The position numbers and the translations under genes are program-made. Below the pieces are notes generated by a model, which was not told the origin of the DNA, ran no database searches, and saw only the letters and a list, made by a program, of their open reading frames with translations. Positions 49,201-61,200 of a DNA stretch of 64,000 nucleotides are shown here, in pieces (the first letter of the stretch is position 1; every line of letters starts with the position of its first letter). The DNA is from Lytechinus pictus (taxonomy: Eukaryota; Echinodermata; Echinoidea; Temnopleuroida; Toxopneustidae): positions 17,596,001 to 17,660,000 of the forward strand of contig NW_026974140.1 of NCBI RefSeq assembly GCF_037042905.1. The letters run 5' to 3'.

Positions 49201-52200
49201 GACCAACCGTACAACACATAAACAAGGCCCTCTAGAGGCAGAAGAGGGAGAGTTTCTCATGCTACCTGTAGAAGTTGAAGTTTCATCAGGTAAGGAAATA
49301 CATAAAATGTCTTTGTAAGCCCTATTGATCAAATGATTAGTGAATAGTCGTCGTCCTTCATGATCAAGGAAATTTGAACTCAGATGAATTTTATTTGTTG
49401 AGGTGGGCTTATCATTCATGATAAAAAAAAATTCCCTGATATAATTTCTTGATTAGTGAACATAAATTGAAGTGAAAGTAGTGCTCTAGACCTTCATTTT
49501 TAGGAGCGCGATCGCACCAGCGCTCCTACGACGCTTCTACAAAAAAATAAGAACAAAATATCCCGCTCCTTAAAGGACAAGTCTACCCCAACAAAAAGTT
49601 TATTTGAATAAAAAGAGAAAAAAAATCCAACAAGCATAACACTGAAAATTTCATCTAAATCGGATGTAAAATGAAAAAGATATGTCATTTTAAAGTTTCG
49701 CTTCATTTCATAAAACAGTTACATGCACATACTGGCTGGTATGCAAATGACGAGACCGATGACGTCATCCACTCACTATTTCCTTTGTATTTTATTATAT
49801 GAAATATGAAATATTCTAATTTTCTCATTGTCAAGTGAAACGACGATGATTCCTCCCAGAACATGTGGAATCAGCATTGTTTAATACTATATGGTTCAGT
49901 CAAGAAGGTCCTTATTGTTAAAGTTGTAACAAAAAATGATTATATAATTCAAACAATAAAAAAACAAAAGAAATAGTGAGTGATGGACATCATCGACTGA
50001 CTCATTTGCATGTCACTGAGTTGTGCATATCACTGTTTTGTGAAAAATAAGCGAAAATTCAAAATGTCATAACTTTCTGATTTTACACCTGATTTTGATG
50101 AAATTTTCAGCAATATGCTGGTTTCATTTTCTCTATTTATTCAAATCAACATTTTCCTGGGGTGGACTTGACCTTTAAAAAAAAAACCTTCACCATAGGT
50201 TGCTGAAATTTCTTATTTTGAAGAAAAATTAAGAATATTCACCTCTTTCCTGACTCTGATTTATGATGTTAAACTCGGTAAATATTGCAGTCCAAGTGAC
50301 CAAGTGTAAAATGATCAATAACGATCAAAACGATTGTTTTCAATTAATGTTGCAACACCATGAAAGTCTACATGTGGGACTACAATATTTACCAATTGTA
50401 ATATCAATCAGAGTCAAGAAAGAGCTGAATATTCTTCATTTTTTCGGTAGTTTCCAACTAACTCAAAATAATTTCAAGGAATTATGGAAAATAGTTGCCT
50501 ATTTCATGAATATAAAGATGTAAAATGTGAAATTTCAGCAACTTTTGGTTTTTTTTAATTTTTTTAAAGGAACGCGATATTTTGTTATTTTTTTGTAGTT
50601 TCCAACTAAATCAAAATAATTTCAAGGAATTATGGAAAATAGATGGCCATTTCATGGATTTAAAGATGTAAAATGTGAAATGTTAGCAATTTAAAAGGAG
50701 CGCGGTATTTTGTAAAAGTAATGACTCAATTGAGCTCCTCGGAAAAATAAGGAGAGCGATTTATTGAACTCCACGAAATTATAAACATGAAGGACTGGTG
50801 CTCCCCATAGTCCGTTTACTTTGGCTTGATTTTCTTAAGATAAGCTGGAGATTAAATCTCACTGCTTTGCCAACAGTGCTCTGAGAAATGGCACCTACAC
50901 ATTTTGAGAGATAAAGTAATCTTGAAAATGTTTTAAAATGTGCTATTCTATATTGAGAGTGCCGTTTGTTCTCACCACAGCTTCACCTTTACAGAAATAG
51001 TTGGCACACAATGGTGGCTGGCCTTTGATTTTTGCGAAAGTGTTAATTGCCATTCTTTAATGTTCAATTTTGTTGAGTCTTGTTACAATGGCAGGAAACT
51101 TAATGGTAAATGTACCAAAGTAGTAACTATTCATGCATCATTGCTCCGGTTTCTTGACTAGCTTTATGACGATCTGTTATTGCCATAATTTAATATGGCT
51201 TCTTTCATTTACTTCAAGCCTCCATTTAATTACACTGAAAAAAAAATTAATGAAAAAATTACTACAGTTGAACAATGGTTAATGGAAATACATGTATGTT
51301 CCAAGTTTATATTCATATCTCTGCCATGCATACGTACAAATATATGTAACTTTATTTTTCTATTTCATTATATTTTCATCAATAGTTTTAAGTTGATAGA
51401 ATTCATTGAAAATTCAATGAAAAACGAACATCTATTCAAGAAAAAATAGAGAGGATACAGCAAGAAGGACAAATATAAAATGTCAGCTGAAGTGGAAACC
51501 TTCAGAAGTTACCTAGTATTGAAGCTGTTATACAAAATAAAACATTTGAAAAGAAAATAACTCTAAGCCTTACTGTCAGTGATCAAGAGTTTCATTGAGC
51601 AAATATTATTAGGCCTGACTTGAAACGGATATTTCAATATTCGGATACCCGACACTGAAAACCGGACGGCGGACGGGTATCCGAAATTTTACCCTGAAAT
51701 ATAAAAAATAATATCCATTTGCACAATATTTGAGTTATATTTGAGTTTTGAACCTATCCAATGATGGCGAGAGTCAGCGTGCGCTAATTAAAATATTTCT
51801 GAAAACCATGAAATTACGAGAAGCTGAATATTTTTGGTTGAATCTGTTTTGCAATCGGATTTGACTAATGTGAGTTAGCGTGAGGCTACGGCTACAAATA
51901 TAGATCGTATGGCTGTAAGCTATTAGTAAATGACTATTATTTGAGATATACAAGTCGGGCCTAGTTATGATCCCATTTCATGGATGCGAGAGTATGTGTG
52001 TTTATTTTTTAGTTCCGATCGAATGAAATAAGATGCAATGAATTTGACCAAGGCGAATGTAAGGGCGAGTCTACTATTACTAAAAGTCTAAAACCAGACA
52101 GGCCTACATCATTCAGCTCACGCACGTGCTGTCCTGTCTGGACGTGTCTGGAGTGAATCGTCCGATATAAATTTGGTCACATTACACTCGCTACACCTTC

Positions 52201-55200
52201 AAATGGGATCGTACTTGGAATATTTTCATTTTTATGTCGGGTTTCTCCCCATTCCCCAAATTATAGCCAAGCTTCTCATTTCTCAACTTCTGAAACATAA
52301 TCACACTTCTAACAAAGATTCAAGACAAGATTTAATCACAGTAACAGTAACTAATCACTTACATTCATCACCAGTAAGTTTGACTGCAAAACACGTCGAT
52401 TCACAACCGACCACATACTTGGCGGGCGCATATCATAAACCTTTCTGGCACGATACCGCCTTTTAAGTATTGTTGTTTACGTGATGGATATCAAAATTTA
52501 TAGTGGATATGCCATTTAAACTGAAATAAAGGAAAATGGGTGTTTTGTAATTTATATATTAAATATTCATGAAAGAGATTTTCAATTGACAATTATCATT
52601 CTTTCATAATTCTCATCATCATTCATCGCTATCATCTTCACCAATCTTGATAATCATTTAAAATCATTTTCACTAGCCATCACTCATCATCATCGTCATT
52701 CATTTCAGTTTCACTCTCATTATCATTCATCACAAAGTCCGCCATTATCATAATCACCAGTAAATCAGTATCATAATAATTGACAGTACACATTAAAACA
52801 GAAGTCGAAATGAAATTGTGTTGGTGAGCTGAACAGATGCCTCGATTAACAGGCATGTTTAAATTTATTTCTAGGTCAACTTGCCAGTCAAGGATATTTT
52901 GATAGGAGGGAAATACGTTCTCAAGTTTTCCTCCACACTTTTAACTTAAAAATAACGCTGTTTAAATGTTTAATCTACTTTAATGATTTAATCCCTTCAT
53001 TCTAACAACTATCGTTTAAAGTTTGATATACGATGAGTTACGCATTTGAAATCATCAAAACATAAGACGGGAAAGAAAAACAATCTTAAGCGACACCATA
53101 GTAAAATCGCCATCGTTGTCAGAACGGAACTTTACTCCATTCACGGACGGTCATGCTCCAAAACTGATATAAGGTCATGTTTCAAAACTGATATAAAAAC
53201 GATGGTTTTCGGCGGGAATATATTACCGAAGAAGATTAATTGATATTGGTGATTATATTGGGGACTAAAACTTACAAATTTTGTTGGTGAGTCTTACTAA
53301 ATTTATTGAGTTTTTGTGACAGGAAAGTGGTGAATCAGTGTCCACGGATACCCGAACCCGAAAAATGAAAACCGTTATCCGTCCACACGGGCGGAAACAG
53401 TTCGGATATCCGTTTGGTGGCAGCACTAAATATTATCCTCTAAAATCTCCTATTTTCCCCAGCCAAATATGTTTTCACCATTGTTTCTTAAGTCTACTAC
53501 TCGGTTTAGTTGTACATTTTGCCAGGGAATGCTACAGGTATACTGCCGTGACACAAGGAAGCAACTCTGTGAAATGAATTTCGTAAAAAGTGAGGAAAAT
53601 GTGACTTTGTTTTATGTGAAAATATTACATCACACATTATATTAAAGAGTTACTTGCTTTTGAAATGTTTATATTAAAAAAATAAGAATAATACTGCTTT
53701 CATATAGCGCTTAATACATTGGAATGACGTCACTAAGCGCTTTACAGATATATTATTAGGTGTTATGTGACTCCATTTAATAGCATGGTGTAGAACATAC
53801 AGAAAATATCCCAAATAAAAGAAAAAAGTTGGTTTTGAAATGAATGAGAGTTGCTTCCTTTTGTCACTGGAGGGTAGTATAGGATGTATGTATTAGTGCT
53901 ATCATATCCATTGCCATGCCTACATACCAGGGGAATAGAAAACATGTGCTTCATATTTATGTATGTTTTTAATGATCAAGCCTTTTTATCAGCACCATCA
54001 AGCTAGAATACTGGAGCCAATATTCTATCTTCATGCTGGAGTATCTGTATACAGATGAAAGACAACTTCAAATTAAAAAAAGAAAGAAAGGTGTCCAACC
54101 CTGGGTTTGATGATGTTTTTCTTTAGTTTTTTTTTTCCTGTCCAAAATTAAAGAGAAAATATTGATTCTGTTTCTGCTATAAATCATTTTTCTAAAAACC
54201 CATAATTATGCACAAGCACATAGTGAAGGGAATATATGGATAATAGACTCTCTCCAAGATTGTACATTTATTTCCTTATTATTTTTGTTGTGCATTTACA
54301 TGTATATGTAGGTCTGTGTAGTCATATGATATGTAGTGAAACTAATGAATAATTTCTTCAGACCAGGAGGGTGTTTCATAAAGCTGTTCGTAAGATACGA
54401 ATGACTTTAATAATGACTGGTGAGCCTTTCTTATGGGCTAAATAATCACCAATTAACATTTAATGGTGAATGTTATTCTTTTACCACAAGAAAGGATCAC
54501 CAGTCGTTTCTCAAGTCACTCTTAAACTTACAAACAGCTTTATGAAATAGCCCCCTGGATAAACTTTATTTTCAGGGATTTAATCTGAGTGTACAGTACC
54601 TTAGTCAGGTACATTGCATACTGTCATCCTGACTAAGCATTGAAGAGGGCTGTTCTTCATGGTACCTGGGAGATTGTAAAGTAATAGGAGAAGTTTGCTT
54701 ATGTCATGGTATCCCAGCCATTGATACGTCTGTATAAACATGGACCAACGCTGGTAACACCTGACAAAGCGAAGAGACAGAAGCTTGCTTGGTTTACAAC
54801 CAGATGTGTTTTACCAGGGTCTAGTAATCACAATGCATAGTAATCGATCTTATGGCTGATTTTTACAATTGATTGAATTGATTTTTATGTGTTGACAATC
54901 ATGCTTATGAAGTGTACAATCAATTGATATGATTTGTGTATTTTCCAGGGTGTCTCTTTTTCATTACCCACAGTGTGTGGTCTACTGTTTATTACAGACA
55001 TTATTACTTATTTTGTTGTATTTTAATGGGGGAGGGTGTTGGAAACACAAGGCCGTGCGATATTGATTGGAATTTTAGTGTAAAAGAGAATTGTTTTCAA
55101 CTTCATTTCTAACATTAAAGAGCAATAATGAAAGGGTATATGAAGAAGTATGTTGTCTTTTCTAGAAATTCAGTAAGAAAACTTGCAAACTTAGGTGAAT

Positions 55201-58200
55201 GATAGTGTTCATAATGCACAGTCACTTCCATATTAATGGTGCATTGATCACGAAGAAATAGTCTCTATTTTAATTTCCTATTTGTTGGCCCAGAAATGAC
55301 CTTTGGTGATACAAAACAAAATCAAAATATCAACTTGTCTAATTGAAGAGAGCATTGATGAGGACATTGGCTGGTACTTAATGAAATTCATTCTTCAGCT
55401 TTAGACAGCCCGAGGCCCTGGGTTATAAGCAGTATCGATGCCTGAAGATGTTATTATACCATACATGCTGCTACTATAGCAACCACTGAAATCAAATATG
55501 AAGCTTTTATTAAAATATGAGCAATGAAGAGACCAATAGAAATTGCCTTGCAAATAAGAAGACACAAGAACATGCAATGTAGAGTACATACTGTACATAC
55601 TGATTTGATTTAAATGTGTTCCATGTTATATGTGTTCTGAATAGAACTAACACTGAATAGAATTAACAATTTTTGAGGAGTGCAATTGCGCTCCTCAAAA
55701 ATTAGGGTCTGGGTTTTTAGAATATTCCCTGTTAATCATGTTTTATATCATCTTCATGAATATTTGATTATTGTTTAATGAAAATGTAAAAAATCCCATC
55801 TGTCCCACTTAAACTTGATATAGAAGATCTTTCAAAGTAAAAGATAAACAAAAGAATAATTGAAATTAATTAAAATTTTTCCAGGAATGATCAAATAAGA
55901 AAGGTGCTAGACTTTGAAGTAGATGAAGTACAATTATAAGAGCTCTGTTAATCATTTATCAATACATTTTGCTAGGATGTAGAATACTTTGTCATAGAAA
56001 GAATGATTAAGTCTTAATAGACACTTTTCTTGGATTGTGTAGTACCATTATGAGAGCTCTATTAATCATTTATCAATACATATTTCTAGGATGTGGAATG
56101 CATTTTCATAGAAAGAATGAATTTAATTAAGTCTTAAAAGACACTTTTCTAGGATTGTTTAGTAGCTGTTTGATGAATCGTGAAGTATATATCAGTATAC
56201 TATAGGGTTGTGAAGCGGGTCATGCTAATTTCCATCTGTTTCCTTTACTATTTCCACATGTTTTTGTGTTTCTCTGGGTGTTAATCCGAGATAACATTGT
56301 TTATATTTTTCAGTTCCTGGTATTTATTCTTCTCTGGAAATGATGGACTTTGGAACTCTACGCACCCAAGATGAACCGAAAACCATTCCCCTCTATTTAC
56401 TAAATACGGGTCCAAAAGTCGTGCATATATCTGTAAGTTACTGATTAATTATTTCCACGACATGAATAAACCCCAAACCAATCCCATCTTTAGACTTCCT
56501 GTAGGTCCAAACTTTATGTATGCATTGATAAGCGACATTTTCATCAAACCAAATTTTTGTGATATAAACTGATAACATTCTTCTTCGAGATAGTAATACA
56601 TTGTAATACAAACATTAATCATTGTTTTGTTATCATTGATGAATCGCTGTGTTCATGATTGTGGTATTTCATTTTATTTAGAATACTATCCCAACCCTCC
56701 TGCATATTACATTTGAATATTTTTATGTAGAAGAGCAGTGGATGATATTCTTTATCATTATCTAGCTTATGTTTTCACCTAGGATATTCTTTGTTTTGCA
56801 CCACATATGAAATAATTAGAAAAAATTATAAAGTATTCAGCTCTCATATAGAGCTTAATTAACAATACTGAAATCATGGTTGATGTGAAATTAGAGTTAA
56901 TTAGAAACTATAGTCATATATGAATTCTATTCAGGATAGAACATTTGATTATGGAAACTGTTTTTTATGTTCTTCTCTGATCTATCTTAATAATCTGCAA
57001 TCTTTTTCTGACTGTCTGTTAGAAGGCCAACAAGAATGGTTGGATTCACCTGAGCAAACTCATGGCAATCACCCTTACCCTCCCTCTGCTTTGTACAATG
57101 CAGTGCAGCATCCATCCTACTCTCTTGCATCTTCCATGTCTCCTTTGGCTGTCCACCCCCCCCCCCCCTCCTCGCAATACCCACCTTGACACAAAAACTC
57201 TTCTTAAAAACTTGCCTGTAAGGATGTCATCCTAAAAATACAATAATCATAAACGTCCCTTAACTGGTTCCAATCTTTCTTTTTTTTTCCTGTATATTTT
57301 CCTTTTAGTCTGTATCGTTAGTTAGAGCAAACCAGGCTATTTCAATAGATTTCAGTCCATTGGGGTTGCGGCCATCAGACACACACATCAGGGTTGCCAA
57401 TGTGACCTTTCACCCTAGAAGAGCCAATCATACGAGACTGTGGTCAGGAAAGATTATTATCAAGACAAAGGAAAAAGGCTTTAAACTTCTGATTCCATAT
57501 CAAGCACATGTACTGCAAGGGTGAGTAAGAGTTGATGAATAATACCAGAAATGGAGTCCAGACCGCTTGAGAAATCCTCCCAACTTTGTACAGGTGTCTC
57601 GATAAGGCCATGGCCGTGAAATGTATCCCTGAGCCTGTTTTTCACTCCATCCCTGAACAATATAATTTTAAGTTTCATGTTTGAGTATCAGTACAGTGGA
57701 ATGAAAATATAATTAGGAATGATTTTACATGGGTATTTGGAAGGCCTTTCCGTAGACAAAACAATTATCTTTTTTTATTTCAAACATATTGATTGTAAGC
57801 CATTTAATTTCTAAAATTCATTATTGAATTGAATTGTTTATGTTTAGATTCATATAGGATTGGTAACTGTATCATCTGTCATTTTCTTTTGGTGAAATTC
57901 CATTAATCTGTATGTGATGGGATGAATTTATGTGGTATTTGTAAACCAACACTTCATTGTAAAAGCTCCATACGTATGTACATTTAGTCTTATTTAGAAG
58001 TATCATGGAATGCTTATAATGATTATTAAAATGTGTTCTTGTTCGTTATTTTCTTTTCTTTTTGTCTTTCAGGATTCTTAGATACAGTAGGAACAACACC
58101 TTGTTTTATCTGTCAGATCCACCTCCAAAAGATACAGCAGAGAGAAACTTATCACTCACAAATCTATTCAACTTCTCAATAGTTCTACATAGTATGAAAC

Positions 58201-61200
58201 TAGTGGATGATGCTAAAGAGGTTTTTAGTGTGAGTATAATGACCCAATGACACTTTTTAAATTTTTTTTTACCAATCGGCTTCCCCGTCCTTCCTCTGAA
58301 AATTGGTATTTGTAATATTCCATATATTGATTTATTAAATATTTCAGAATATGATAGATGTGTCCTGGAATTGAATGAAGTTTCTTGAAGTACACAAAGT
58401 TTTTGGATGTAGTCAAGAAATAAAAGAAACATCAAACTTAATTCATAGAAATGGATTTAGAGATATTTGAATTTTCCAATATAGATTTGCTTTGGTCTCG
58501 CAAATGTGTAAGACTTCTTAGCAGGATTTAATTTTTTATTATTTATTTATTTTATTATTATTATTTTTTGCTTGGGGGGGGGGGGGGCATTTCAGGGCAA
58601 AATTTCTTAGAGGTTTTTGCCATTGGTTGCACTTTAACAAAAAAGTTCCCAGTGACTAATTATACAATTGAAGTCAAACATGCATGCACATGTTCTAAAG
58701 GAGATTGGACTTATTAAAATAACTACTTTATTTTTTGTTCATAGGTGATGAATGTCAGTTTACCAGTATCCATAACACCGCAAGAAACCTATAGTGATTT
58801 GGTGTTACGCTTCAATCCAGCAAACGCATCTCAACCTGTGTCTGCTACACTGAAACTTAACACCAATGCTTCAGTGTTTACGGTTCCTATCTATGCTTAT
58901 ACAGGCAAGTTAAAAGTAAGTCCACTTTATTTATTTTTTTGCATTTTACACCTGATATCATCAATTGTTTAGTTTTAATAAAAGTCAAGTAGTCTCAGTT
59001 TACTCAATGTTTTTATAAAGAGATCAAATATTTCTTGATTTGCATGAACATCAGTATTGATTCATTCTATGTATCACTCTAATCTTGTAAAGTAATGCTT
59101 TTGTTCGAAATGTCATTTCAACCGTTCGAAGAGTCTTCTTATAGCATTACTCATCATTTTCTTTTAAAAAGATAATAATGAGAAGTACACCTTTCTTAGA
59201 GCTTTAGTCTATCATTAAATATCCAGTGCCCCAAGGCTTTTGATAAAGTAGGATTTCAATATGTGTACATACTTCTTGAAACAATTTTGTTTGTTCCATA
59301 TTTCTCTTTTATAGTGGACATGAAGTACTTATGTTTGGTTGATTTTTAATTTAGAATTTTAATGATTTTAACATGTAAGTAATTCTTGATACTTTTGTTT
59401 TTCTTATAATAAGAAAAGGAATTATATTGTCTCCTTAATTATCCACTGTCTCAAGTAGTATGGATTTACTCTTGTCAATTTAAGAAGGTTATCTACTAAT
59501 GAGTCATTTTGCATTGCTAGCTAGTATCAATGCATTGCAAGGGGGAATGGAATGTACCTACTCCTTTTAGTAGTATTTCAGGAGTGAGAAAAAGATCAGT
59601 TTTATTTTTGTAAAATTCCAAACATGCATCTCCAACTGTTTTTGATGAGGATAATGTTCAGAAATTAGTATTCTGAAATGTACATTACTAATTTTTCATG
59701 TATATTTCTCATTCTTTTGTTTTACTGAACAGTTTGCTGTAAGCTCTGATAAGGACAAGGTTGACTTTGGGACGATGAGTGTAACAGATACAAGGACGAC
59801 AACAATAGAAGTAGTCAACAATAATCCAGTAGAGGTAAGATAAATATTGACTTGGTATTTATTCACTAATCTTGCATTTGATGAAGTTTGATATTTCATA
59901 CTCAGAGCGAGGTCAAGGAATGTGTAAATCGGTTGTCTCTTGCATTACAAATTGAATGATGATAGCCATTATTTTTTATCACTTTGTGCAGTTTAAATTG
60001 CATTAAAATGTATATTTATGTTTCTGATCACTGAATTTCTTGCTTGCTAAAATTTATCAAAGTAAAATGACAGTGACAGCTGTGTGATTATGCTACACAT
60101 TACTGAACATTTCATATCACTCTTACTTCCTTTATGAAAAGTAAAGATTTGTTATCTTAATCAATGTAAATTTGCAGTAATTGAATTATGAAAGTTGATT
60201 CTTAAAATTGCATTGATTTATAAATATCTTGTACATATTGTTCCATTACAGGTTCCATTAGAGATGTTTTCCTGTACGTTAGAGAAGTGTTTTATGTTAC
60301 TGAGGAGTATTGAAAGATTAGATGATAGCAACATGGATGGAAGTGAAGATACAGTCATACCCTCACCCAAAGCTGTAAGTCAATTCTTTAATATAATTAC
60401 TAATGAATAATGTAGGTCCTTCATGCTTTGTCGCCTTGCTCTAAAGCCAACAGGTTATATAGTTGGTGAAATAAGTCAATTCCATGACAACCCTTTTAGT
60501 TGTTTGATCCTTCATTTTCTTCATTTTTACTTTACTTCACAATGCTGCTGAAGCCTTGATAATCTGAGAGCTTTGCAACCTTTCATATGAACTAGAAAAC
60601 AGACAAACCATTTCAAGAAGGTCTACATATAGGGAGTTGGATGTATGTATGAAACTGCCTTATAGCATTCGATAAAATCTGGAATAACACAGTAGTTGAA
60701 ATCATGTTATATTGCACTTGATTTGGCTCAAGGGAATAGTTAATGTGGCCCAAACTAACAGTCCATGTGACATGTTCTTCGCTGTGTGAAATTGACAACT
60801 TTGAACTCTTCAGATCATCCCTCAAAACTCACTTATTTCAGCAGATGAGTAGTAATTTACTTAATTAGATGTGCCTGTGCCCATGAATGTTTTTAAAATT
60901 ATGAATGCTGTTCAATATGAATGTTGTAAATCATCATTATAATAAGATAGTAAAATGGATTTAAACAAGTTTTTGACTGTTGCTGGTAATAAGAAAGCAT
61001 TAAACTTGTCACCTCCATAATTTGACATCAGAATATTTGTTGTATCTTTCAGGTTGTTATTCCAGCATGTCATGTAGCAAACTTTGTTGTGACGGTGACT
61101 GCACCATTGACTGAAGGTCAGTTTGTTGGTGAGGTCATCTTCAAGACGGCGTATGAAGAGAAAAGAATCATGGCCACCTTGAAGACTGTTGAAGGATACC

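Larger units (their letters stand above)
49290..56313 (+). other. TMEM131 intron 9 (7 kb)
   Basis: Contains a family A MITE, a local ~100-bp duplication, a possible 1.8-kb insertion, a foldback element and a ~118-bp duplication, all listed. At 53690-53745 is a short repeat-like block AGCGCTTAATACATTGG..TGACGTCA..AAGCGCTTTACAG. No exon was recognised. Confidence 0.75.

Noticed and set aside
49106..49318. Stand-alone 70-aa protein at TMEM131 exon 9
   Set aside because: It is exon 9 plus intron read-through, without its own start context; splice sites and family match define it as an internal exon.
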